A stretch of 64,000 nucleotides of DNA, from positions 62,001-126,000 of the forward strand of contig JAEUKE010000117.1 in assembly GCA_016794345.1 (NCBI GenBank). The letters run 5' to 3'. Positions 24,825 to 31,597 of this stretch are shown here, one piece after another. The DNA comes from Myxococcales bacterium (GTDB taxonomy: Bacteria; Myxococcota_A; Polyangia; Polyangiales; Polyangiaceae). Under the pieces are notes generated by a model, which saw only the letters and a program-made list of their open reading frames with translations, did not search any database and was not told the DNA's origin. Numbering within the stretch: the first letter of the stretch is position 1; each line of letters opens with the position of its first letter. A program made the translations under genes and the position numbers.

Positions 24825-26224
24825 TCCACCCTTGTCGGCGACTCAGGGCCCAAAGAAACAATTCGAGAGGTGCAGCCCGCCGGGCACCTCCTCACACGTG
24901 GCGGAGCTCGTGCAATGTTGCGTGATCGCACCCCGAAGTGCTTCGTGACGGCGCGCACGGAGAGGACCGCTGCGGTCGGGCCGTTTGCCTCTCGTCGGGC
25001 GCGGCGCTGCATGAGCCCAACCGCCCAGCCCGCGAGACCGAGACCGGCCACGAGCACCGTGGCAAGCTCGCCCGCGGTGACCGCGAGCGCAGCGGTCACC
25101 GCGCCGATTGCGAGGAGCATCACGGTGAGGCGACCACCCCGGTCCCGCCGCCGTCGCGGATCGTCGCGGGTCTCGGGCGCATGCTGCAGGGCGAGGATCC
25201 ACGGCCCGAGCGCCGCGCCAAGCACGGCAGCGCTCGCGACACCCCGAATGGGCAGGGGCGCGAGCCACCGGCCGGCCACGAACGCGAGGACGCCCGCTGC
25301 AGCGCCGAAGACGCTGACCACGAGGCCCCCGGCGAGGCGGCGCAGCGCGGGCGTACAGCCTGTCGATCGCAAGAGCGTGTCCAGCGCCCGGTCGGCTTCC
25401 TCGATGGGCGCGGCCGCCGCGCTGGTGGACAGGACGATCGGGAAGGCGAAGCCGGCCAACGCAAACGCCGCGACGTGGCTGGCGGCGCCCGCGGCGTTGG
25501 TCGCCGCGATCGCGGCGACCGCGCCGCCGGCAATGGCCAGGAGCGCGGCGCGCAACACCGTGACCGCCTCGACGCGAACGAGGCGAAGCGCGTGGGCCAG
25601 GGCGAGCGCGAACGGCGCCGGACCGAAGACCCACCGGCCACGGGGCGCGCTCCGCTCCGGCGCGCGCACCCAGGCACGATGCGCCCCGAGGACGAGGAGC
25701 GGAGCAACGGCCAGGGCCGCGACCACCGAGGGCCCGGTTGCGATCGCGAGGAGCGCGGCCGCGATCGAGGCGACCTCGATTCTCGTGCGGGAGGAGGACG
25801 CGAGCAACACGGATGCCCCCGCGCCGACGACCGCGACGCCGAGCGCTTGCAGCGGGCCGCCACCCGCTGCGAATACGATCGCAATGGGGAGCTGAGCCAG
25901 GAGAGCGAGCCCGAGGAAGGCGACGAACGACGCCGCGCGACCCGCCGGCAGCGCGCGCGCAAAGTCGGCGCGTCGGTCACGAAGCAGCACACCGACCACC
26001 GGCGCCGCGAGGGCCAGCCAGCCCACCCCGACGGCCAACCGCGCGGTCACCGAAGAGCCAGCCCAAGCGACGAGATCATGCGGGTCGACGCCGTTGGGTC
26101 CGAAGAGGATCGCCCCCGCGATTCCGAGCCCGATCCAGAGGGGAATCGCGCGCTCGAGCATCCGGGCGCCCCCGGAGCGACCCACCACGGTGAAGATCTG
26201 CGGTGCGTTCGACAGGGGCGTCAT
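24704..26224 (-). CDS. Multi-pass membrane protein, 3' end probably rearranged
   Basis: About 506 codons from the ATG at 26224 (ATG 26161 is an alternative). Residues ~20-430 are very hydrophobic with about 12 spans (IPLWIGLGIAGAILF, then VAFLGLALLAQLPIAIVFAA and many more), like an ABC-type permease subunit. Right after the last span the frame reads VLSVRAVTKHFG, the classic opening of an ABC ATPase. It then breaks off within about three residues (~24930) into sequence without Walker motifs that runs antisense through the neighbouring lipoprotein gene. So the real product likely ended in, or before, an ATPase now lost. The substrate is unknown. Treat coordinates of the 3' end as nominal. Confidence 0.5.
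   Translation of the reverse strand: MTPLSNAPQIFTVVGRSGGARMLERAIPLWIGLGIAGAILFGPNGVDPHDLVAWAGSSVTARLAVGVGWLALAAPVVGVLLRDRRADFARALPAGRAASFVAFLGLALLAQLPIAIVFAAGGGPLQALGVAVVGAGASVLLASSSRTRIEVASIAAALLAIATGPSVVAALAVAPLLVLGAHRAWVRAPERSAPRGRWVFGPAPFALALAHALRLVRVEAVTVLRAALLAIAGGAVAAIAATNAAGAASHVAAFALAGFAFPIVLSTSAAAAPIEEADRALDTLLRSTGCTPALRRLAGGLVVSVFGAAAGVLAFVAGRWLAPLPIRGVASAAVLGAALGPWILALQHAPETRDDPRRRRDRGGRLTVMLLAIGAVTAALAVTAGELATVLVAGLGLAGWAVGLMQRRARREANGPTAAVLSVRAVTKHFGVRSRNIARAPPRVRRCPAGCTSRIVSLGPESPTRVDQLPLQNSDGAQTELGPSVSTQHPLTQSPAVLQVPPQRAP
24843..24929 (-). pseudogene. 3' remnant of a Cys-containing protein gene
   Basis: In another frame than the membrane protein, this stretch reads GAITQHCTSSATCEEVPGGL followed by HLSNCFFGP and a TGA at 24843, which looks like the end of a secreted Cys-rich protein. 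It begins exactly where the ABC-ATPase-like reading stops, so it may be the other side of a deletion junction. Very short; low certainty. Confidence 0.35.
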
Positions 26225-26320
26225 GGGCGGCCTCAACCAACCCGCCCCTCGCTTCATTCCTGAGGTCTCGCTCGGATGGGTCGCCCTGCTCGGACGCGGG
26301 CGCGCACGGGCGCCAGACGT

Positions 26321-26326
26321 TAAGCT
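26321..26326 (+). promoter_or_regulatory. -10-like hexamer TAAGCT before the phosphodiester glycosidase gene
   Basis: TAAGCT ends 7 nt before TTG 26334, the same hexamer and spacing as before the Fpg-like gene. It supports the TTG start and a leaderless transcript. Confidence 0.45.
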
Positions 26327-26333
26327 CGACGCG

Positions 26334-27278
26334 TTGCTCCTCACGGCGACCATCACCACGTTTGCTCTTCTGGCGATCCTCGTGCTCCGCGCGCGCGTGC
26401 AGCGCGGCTGGCTGCAGCGAGCGGGCATCGCCGGCCTGGCGGTCGCGGCGCTGGGCGCGGGGTGCCACACCACGGTTCGAGGCTACGCGAACCTCGTCCC
26501 TCCGCCGCAGCCCGAGCCGCGCCGAGAGATCGCGCCGGGCATCGTCTACGAGCGACGCGTCGAGCCGGCCGTTCCCCGGGTGGAGCACTGGGCGCGCGTA
26601 TCGATCGAGGACGTCGAGGTCGTGATCACCGAGGGCGACGACGAGGAGCTGCCGCTGGTGGGCCAGACCACGAGCGCGTTCGCCGAGCGCGAGGGTCTCA
26701 CGCTGGCGATCAACGGGGGCTTCTTCGATCCCTGGGAAGCAGGCCTCCTCGATCCGTATCCCCAAGAAGGCGAGCGGGTCGCGCCGCTCGGCTTCGCCGC
26801 CAGCCGCGGCCACGTCTACGGCCGTGTGGCGCCCAACACTAGCACCCTCTACGTGAACGAGGACGGTTCTGTCTCCTTCGACGAGCCGGCCCAGGTCTGG
26901 GGCGCGCTCTCGGGCGGCTGCATGCTCGTCTCTCGCGGCCGGCGCGCCGACGCCAACGGCTGTCCGCTCCCGAAGCTCAACGACAAGAGGCAGCCGCGCA
27001 CCGCCGTCGGCCTCACCGAGGACAGAAGGACGCTCATCTTCCTGGTGGTGGACGGCAGGCAGAGGCGCCGCTCCGCCGGCGCCACCCTCGATGAGCTCGC
27101 CGATCTCCTGGTCGCCGAGGGCGCGCACGAGGCAGTGAACTTCGACGGCGGCGGCTCGAGCGTGCTCGTGGCCCGCGGCGCGAGCGGCGGCGTCGAGGTG
27201 CTGAGCACGCCGATCTCGGGCGGCGTCCCGGGAAACGAGCGCGTCGTGGGCAGTCACCTCGGCGTGCGACCACGCTGA
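26334..27278 (+). CDS. Phosphodiester glycosidase family protein (NAGPA domain), membrane-anchored
   Basis: 314 residues from TTG 26334; an ATG at 26223 would lengthen it by 37 residues but collides with the divergent membrane-protein start. An N-terminal anchor (LLLTATITTFALLAILVL) and a second hydrophobic stretch ending GAGC (a possible lipobox) precede the domain. The NAGPA-like domain shows AFAEREGLTLAINGGFFDP, then ALSGGCMLVSRG and the hallmark AVNFDGGGSSVLV near residue 275. Enzymes of this family cleave phosphodiester-linked sugars or act in exopolysaccharide metabolism outside the cytoplasm. The 3' end overlaps the convergent LysR gene by 25 bp. Confidence 0.85.
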   Translation: MLLTATITTFALLAILVLRARVQRGWLQRAGIAGLAVAALGAGCHTTVRGYANLVPPPQPEPRREIAPGIVYERRVEPAVPRVEHWARVSIEDVEVVITEGDDEELPLVGQTTSAFAEREGLTLAINGGFFDPWEAGLLDPYPQEGERVAPLGFAASRGHVYGRVAPNTSTLYVNEDGSVSFDEPAQVWGALSGGCMLVSRGRRADANGCPLPKLNDKRQPRTAVGLTEDRRTLIFLVVDGRQRRRSAGATLDELADLLVAEGAHEAVNFDGGGSSVLVARGASGGVEVLSTPISGGVPGNERVVGSHLGVRPR

Positions 27279-28177
27279 TGGGGCGTCGTCGCTCGAAGGA
27301 AGTCCCGAAACGCTCGCAGCGGCGTCGGGAGGTATCGGCGACCCGGGTAATAGAGAAACGGCCCGGAGAAGCTCAGCCACCACGGCTGCAGCACCGGAGC
27401 CAGCGCGCCCCCGTCGAGGAAGGGACGCAACCACTCCTCGTAGAGGTAGATGACGCCACATCCCGCGACGGCCGCCTCCACGGCGAGGTCCGTGGCGCCG
27501 CCGAAGCCCGACACGAGCGGGCCCTTCGGCGTCACCTCGACCACCGCGCCGTTTCGCTCGAACTTCCACGGGCTCACCGGTCCATTCGAGAAACGCCACC
27601 CCAGACAATCGTGCTCGAGTAGCTCGCGCGGATGTACCGGCTTGCCGCGGCGAGCCAGGTAAGCGGGCGAGGCGGCCGCCGCGTAACGTTGGATACGCGG
27701 CCCGATCGGGACCGCCACCATGTCCCTCTCGAGCGACTCGCCGTAGCGGATGCCCGCGTCGAAGCCCTCCGCGACCACGTCGACGCGACGTTCGTCGGCG
27801 ACCACCTCGACGGTGATCTCGGGATACTTCGCGAGGAACGGCGGCAAGATCTTCGGCAACACGAGCTTCGCGGCGACCGTCGGCACGTTCAGCTTCAGCC
27901 GGCCCGCCGGGCGGTCACGAAAGTCGTTCACCCCGTCGAGCGCGGCCCGTACCTCGCCGAGCGCCGGCGTGATCCGCTCGAGCAAGCGCGCGCCCGCGTC
28001 CGTCGGTGTGACGCTCCGCGTGGTGCGGTGGAGCAGGCGAACACCGAGCCGCGCCTCGAGCCGGCGCACCCCGTCGCTCATGCGCGAGGCGCTCGTGCCG
28101 GCTGCGTTGGCAGCGCTGCGGAAACCGCCTGCTCGGGCGACCATCAGGAACGCGGTCAGGTCTGCGAGGCCATCCAT
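27254..28177 (-). CDS. LysR-family transcriptional regulator
   Basis: 307 residues. The start ATG at 28177 gives MDGLADLTAFLMVARAGGFR, the normal LysR opening; longer readings run through the operator. The winged helix-turn-helix is at about residues 3-62 (SAANAAGTSASRMSDGVRRL, then LGVRLLHRTTRSVTPTDAG). The substrate domain follows from ~90 (GRLKLNVPTVAAKLVLPKIL). It is divergent from a YdbC-like aldo/keto reductase. Between them lies an 18-bp perfect palindrome, so it most likely controls that gene and itself. Its effector is unknown. Confidence 0.93.
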   Translation of the reverse strand: MDGLADLTAFLMVARAGGFRSAANAAGTSASRMSDGVRRLEARLGVRLLHRTTRSVTPTDAGARLLERITPALGEVRAALDGVNDFRDRPAGRLKLNVPTVAAKLVLPKILPPFLAKYPEITVEVVADERRVDVVAEGFDAGIRYGESLERDMVAVPIGPRIQRYAAAASPAYLARRGKPVHPRELLEHDCLGWRFSNGPVSPWKFERNGAVVEVTPKGPLVSGFGGATDLAVEAAVAGCGVIYLYEEWLRPFLDGGALAPVLQPWWLSFSGPFLYYPGRRYLPTPLRAFRDFLRATTPHQRGRTPR

Positions 28178-28181
28178 GGAT

Positions 28182-28199
28182 TGTGCGAATATTCGCACA
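28182..28199. promoter_or_regulatory. 18-bp perfect palindrome, probable LysR operator
   Basis: TGTGCGAATATTCGCACA lies 4 bp upstream of the LysR ATG and 79 bp upstream of the aldo/keto reductase ATG. It is AT-centred, in contrast to the surrounding GC-rich sequence, and has the dyad expected of a LysR recognition box. Confidence 0.8.
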
Positions 28200-28220
28200 G
28201 CCCGTGCGGACTGCACCGGA

Positions 28221-28248
28221 TTGTCGCGCATGGTGGGCTCCCTATGCT
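28221..28248 (+). promoter_or_regulatory. Probable promoter of the aldo/keto reductase gene
   Basis: TTGTCG (28221-28226), 16-bp spacer and TATGCT (28243-28248), about 30 bp before the ATG. The palindromic operator lies just upstream of the -35, a typical activator position. Confidence 0.55.
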
Positions 28249-28278
28249 CGTGGCGAATCCACCCATCGAAGGACACCC

Positions 28279-29133
28279 ATGGCAGACCTCCGCACGGACA
28301 CGTACCAGCTCGGCTCCCTCACCGTTCGTCGCCTCGGCTATGGCGCCATGCAGCTCACCGGTCCGGGCGTGCTCGGCCCGCCAAAAGATCGGCGGGCGGC
28401 GATCTCCGTCGTCCGAGAGGCGGTCGAGCTGGGCGTCAACCACATCGATACCAGCGACATCTATGGACCTCACGTCGCGAACGAGATCATCCGCGAGGCC
28501 CTGCATCCGTATCGCGACGGCCTGGTCATCGCGACGAAGGTCGGCGCCGTACGAGGCAAAGCGGGCTCCTGGGACCCCGCGTTCCGCGCGGCCGATATCG
28601 AACGAGCCGTCCACGACAACCTCCGCAACCTCGGATTGGACTTGCTGGACGTCGTCAACTTCCGCGGGATGTTCAGCGCGCACGGCCCGGCAGCGGGACC
28701 GATCGAGGAGCCGCTCACGACGCTCGCCGAGCTCCAGCGCCGTGGCTTGATTCGCCATATCGGCCTGAGCAACGTCACGCCCTCGCAGGTCGCGGAGGGG
28801 CGCAAGCTCGTGGAGATCGTGTGCGTACAGAACCACTACAACCTGGCGCATCGGGCCGACGACGAGCTCATCGATCACCTCGCCGCGGCCCGCATCGCGT
28901 ACGTTCCGTTTTTTCCGCTGGGGGGCTTCACACCATTGCAGTCGCGCGCGCTCTCCGCGGTGGCCTCGCGGCTCGGGGCGCCGCCGCTGCAGGTCGCGCT
29001 CGCCTGGCTCTTGCGGCGCTCGCCGAACATCCTGCTCATTCCTGGCACGTCTTCCTCGACACACCTGAGGCAGAACCTCGCGAGCGCTTCTCTCGCCTTG
29101 TCCGCCGAGGACGTGGAGGCGTTGAACTTGTGA
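28279..29133 (+). CDS. Aldo/keto reductase, YdbC-like
   Basis: 284 residues, NAD(P)H-dependent TIM-barrel reductase. It resembles E. coli YdbC (a pyridoxine 4-dehydrogenase-type enzyme) along its length: RLGYGAMQLTGPGVLGPPKD, LGVNHIDTSDIYGPH, LDVVNFRG, IGLSNVTPSQVAE, then AYVPFFPLGGFTPLQS and ILLIPGTSSS near the end. Catalytic Asp and Tyr are in DTSDIYG and the Lys in IATKVG. The usual catalytic His is Asn (VVNFRG), as in YdbC. The physiological substrate is unknown; pyridoxal or a related aldehyde is possible. It is transcribed away from the LysR gene. Confidence 0.92.
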   Translation: MADLRTDTYQLGSLTVRRLGYGAMQLTGPGVLGPPKDRRAAISVVREAVELGVNHIDTSDIYGPHVANEIIREALHPYRDGLVIATKVGAVRGKAGSWDPAFRAADIERAVHDNLRNLGLDLLDVVNFRGMFSAHGPAAGPIEEPLTTLAELQRRGLIRHIGLSNVTPSQVAEGRKLVEIVCVQNHYNLAHRADDELIDHLAAARIAYVPFFPLGGFTPLQSRALSAVASRLGAPPLQVALAWLLRRSPNILLIPGTSSSTHLRQNLASASLALSAEDVEALNL

Positions 29134-29168
29134 CGCAATCGCACGGTTGACGGCGGGGCCCCGGCCCC

Positions 29169-29174
29169 TACCAT
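29169..29174 (+). promoter_or_regulatory. -10-like hexamer TACCAT before the VOC protein gene
   Basis: TACCAT ends 8 nt before ATG 29183, with no ribosome binding site between. Confidence 0.4.
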
Positions 29175-29182
29175 CGCGGCCC

Positions 29183-29665
29183 ATGGCAAACCCCTTCGTT
29201 CATGTCGAGCTGTCCGCCGACGATGTCGCGGCAGCGAAGAAATTCTACAAGAGCGTGTTCGACTGGAAGCTGACCGACATGCCCGCGATGAATTGGACCG
29301 GCATCGACGTGGGCGGCGGCGTCGGCGGCGGAATGGGGCCGAAGCAGATGCCCGGGCAACCCACCACCTGGACGGCGTACGTGGGCGTGGACGACGTGAA
29401 GAAGACGCTCGCCAAAGCACAGAAGGCGGGTGCGCAGATCATCGTTCCGTACATGCCGGTCGGCGAAATGGGCGCGCTCGGCGTGTTCGTCGATCCCCAG
29501 GGAGCAACGCTGGGCGTCTGGCAGACGTTCGCCCCGCCGAAGCAGACTGCGCCCAAGAAGGCTGCCGCGAAGAAGGCTGCGGCGCCCAAGAAGGCTGCCG
29601 CGAAGAAGGCTGCGGCGCCCAAGAAGGCCGCGGCGCCCAAGAAGGCCGCGGGCAGGAAGAAGTAG
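29183..29665 (+). CDS. VOC-superfamily protein with Lys/Ala histone-H1-like tail
   Basis: 160 residues. Residues 1-115 form a glyoxalase/bleomycin-resistance (VOC) fold: MANPFVHVELSADDVAAAKK, a FYKSVFDWKL segment, then GVDDVKKTLAKAQKAGAQII and GALGVFVDPQGATLGVWQ at the end. The remaining ~42 residues are repeats of PKKAA and AAKKAA ending GRKK, strongly basic, like bacterial histone H1 tails or myxobacterial Lys/Ala nucleic-acid-binding tails. The tail may tether the enzyme to DNA, RNA or acidic polymers (inference). No close partner gene; its stop faces that of the PfkB kinase 28 bp away. Confidence 0.88.
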   Translation: MANPFVHVELSADDVAAAKKFYKSVFDWKLTDMPAMNWTGIDVGGGVGGGMGPKQMPGQPTTWTAYVGVDDVKKTLAKAQKAGAQIIVPYMPVGEMGALGVFVDPQGATLGVWQTFAPPKQTAPKKAAAKKAAAPKKAAAKKAAAPKKAAAPKKAAGRKK

Positions 29666-29693
29666 TCGGCCCTGCGCGGCGCCGAGCGAGACC

Positions 29694-30506
29694 TCAGGAA
29701 CGCGGGGGATACGGCCCCTGGAAGGCGACCACCTCGGCGGCGCGTGCCGCCGCGAACGCGATCGCGTCGGCCGCGGGCTTGCCTTCCCCGAGCCCGTGGG
29801 TCAGCCCCGCCGCGAACGTGTCGCCCGCGCCGTAGGTGTCGCCGCGGACCACGGCGGGAACGGCCGCGTACGAATGGCGGCCCCCCTCGCGATCCAAGAA
29901 ATAACCTCCGGCCGCGCCCTGCGTGCGGACGACCAGCGCCGGCGCGCGCGGCAGGTCCCCCGGGGCGTAGCGCTCGGCCGAGTCGACGTCGCTGCCGACG
30001 AGGGCATCGATCGCGACGTCGGCCTCGCGGAGCAGCGGCAGCACACGCGACGTCGCGACGAGGACCTTCGCGCGGCGTGCCTGGCGCACCGCGGCCGCGT
30101 CCCCGCCGGTCACGTAGACGGCGTCACACGTCTCGAGGACGTCCCAGGGGAGCGCGTCGTCCCCGTGCGGGACCAGCCGATCTCCGAGCACGACGATCGT
30201 GCGCTCGCCGCGAGCGTCGATGAGCGTGAGCGCGCGGCGCTGCGGCTCGGCGCGGATCGCGGCTCGGACGTCGACGCCCCACCCCGCGAGCTCGGCGCGC
30301 GCTCTCTCTCCGAGCGTGTCGTCGCCGAGCGCGGTGAACAGCACACACTCCGCACCCCACCGCGCGAGCTGCACCGCGGCGACCGCACCGCCGCCGGCCG
30401 CGACGGCGAGCTCGGGCATCGCGTGCACGATCTCACCGGCCGCAGGCACGTGCGGAACCTTCGCGAGCTCGAGCCATTCGACATGTCCGACGACGGCGAC
30501 GCGCAT
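29694..30506 (-). CDS. PfkB-family carbohydrate/nucleoside kinase
   Basis: 270 residues, ribokinase fold. The ATG at 30506 gives MRVAVVGHVEWLELAKVPHV, the normal first strand. It shows the substrate-binding Gly-rich segment AAGGGAVAAVQLARWGAEC and ends with the phosphate-binding/catalytic signature RGDTYGAGDTFAAGLTHGLG (catalytic Asp in GAGD). Substrate cannot be assigned; candidates in the family include ribose, adenosine, fructose phosphates and pseudouridine. It is slightly short for the family (usually ~300). Confidence 0.88.
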   Translation of the reverse strand: MRVAVVGHVEWLELAKVPHVPAAGEIVHAMPELAVAAGGGAVAAVQLARWGAECVLFTALGDDTLGERARAELAGWGVDVRAAIRAEPQRRALTLIDARGERTIVVLGDRLVPHGDDALPWDVLETCDAVYVTGGDAAAVRQARRAKVLVATSRVLPLLREADVAIDALVGSDVDSAERYAPGDLPRAPALVVRTQGAAGGYFLDREGGRHSYAAVPAVVRGDTYGAGDTFAAGLTHGLGEGKPAADAIAFAAARAAEVVAFQGPYPPRS

Positions 30507-30646
30507 GCGGCCGTCATACCACGCGCGGTCGCGGGCTCCCCGCTCCCGGCGCCGCCGGTGACGGCTCCCCGGCGTGAAATGTGCCGGGCGACCCGACCGC
30601 CGAGCCGCGGCAGGGCGAGACCGCCGCTCTGCGCCCCGGCTTTCGC

Positions 30647-30652
30647 TACAAT
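30647..30652 (+). promoter_or_regulatory. -10 hexamer TACAAT before the OmpA-like gene
   Basis: TACAAT preceded by GC ends 6 nt before GTG 30659, so transcription would start at the codon itself. It is the closest match to TATAAT in this group. Confidence 0.55.
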
Positions 30653-30658
30653 CGTCGC

Positions 30659-31528
30659 GTGAGCCCGCTTCGGATCGCCTCCCCGTGCACCGCATCCTGG
30701 GATGCGATGCGTCCGGTCGATGGCGGGCGATTCTGCGACCAATGCAGGCGCAAGGTGCACGACCTGACGCGGATGACCGCGCCGCGGGCGCACGCGTACG
30801 CGTTGCTGTTCGGCGGCTCGGGGCTCTGCGGAAGGCTGAACCTGGACGCGAGCGGCAACCCCGTCTTCCGCCCCGAGCCGGCCGCGAGAGGGCATACGCG
30901 CGCTGCGCTGCCGATGCTCGCGACCGCAGCGTCGCTCACCGCGTGCGCGAGGAGCGACGCAGAGGTCGCTGCGCCGAACGCCTGCGCTCCAGCCGCCACG
31001 ATCACGATCGAGCCCGGGCGCGCGGCCCCACGAGCGGCGCCGACGGCGGCCGCCTCGTCGTCGGCAGGGCCGGTCGACTCGGACGGCGACGGGCTCGCCG
31101 ACCCCGACGACGACTGCCCGCGCGATCCCGCGGCGTCGTCCGCCAGCGGCTGCCCCGAGCCGAGGCGCGTCATCGTCACGACCGCAGGCGACGTGGTCAT
31201 CTTCATGCACCCGCGGTTCGCGCCCGGCCGCGCCGCTCTCGACGCGGATCAGCGCCCCTTCCTCGACGAGGTCGCGAAGGTCATCCAGGCCACACCACAG
31301 ATCAGGCGTGTCGTCGTCGAGGGTCACACCGACGACCAGGAACGGAACGCCTCCGCGCTCAGCCTCGCGCGGGCGCAAGCGGTGATCGCGTACCTCGTGA
31401 AGCGCGGAGTCGCCCCGACGCGGCTCGAGGCGCAGGCCGCAGGCGCAGCCAGGCCGCTCGACGACAACACGCGCACCGAAGGTCGCGCCCGCAACCGCCG
31501 GGTGGAGTTTCGTATCGTCGAGCCATGA
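30659..31528 (+). CDS. OmpA-family protein with N-terminal Cys motif and TSP3 repeat
   Basis: 289 residues from GTG 30659. The N-terminal ~50 residues carry CTASWDAMRPVDGGRFCDQC and the CxxCRRKVHDLT motif, a zinc-finger-like segment seen at the head of some Bacteroidota and myxobacterial surface proteins. Then comes a hydrophobic stretch, an Ala/Pro linker, and a calcium-binding thrombospondin type 3 repeat (DSDGDGLADPDDDCP). Residues ~175-289 form the OmpA C-terminal peptidoglycan-binding domain with VVVEGHTDDQERNASALSLA and GRARNRRVEFRI. Where the N-terminal domain sits (cytoplasm or periplasm) is unclear as no ordinary signal peptide starts the protein. Confidence 0.85.
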   Translation: MSPLRIASPCTASWDAMRPVDGGRFCDQCRRKVHDLTRMTAPRAHAYALLFGGSGLCGRLNLDASGNPVFRPEPAARGHTRAALPMLATAASLTACARSDAEVAAPNACAPAATITIEPGRAAPRAAPTAAASSSAGPVDSDGDGLADPDDDCPRDPAASSASGCPEPRRVIVTTAGDVVIFMHPRFAPGRAALDADQRPFLDEVAKVIQATPQIRRVVVEGHTDDQERNASALSLARAQAVIAYLVKRGVAPTRLEAQAAGAARPLDDNTRTEGRARNRRVEFRIVEP

Positions 31529-31597
31529 CCCTCGTCGATGGCTCGGGCCGCTCTCCTGCGCGAGCGAGGCTCCCTCCCCGCCAGCGGCCCGCCGCGA

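Noticed and set aside
26223..26333. ATG 26223 as start of the phosphodiester glycosidase gene
   Set aside because: It overlaps the divergent start at 26224 and adds 37 residues of poor composition; TTG 26334 has a well-placed -10-like hexamer.
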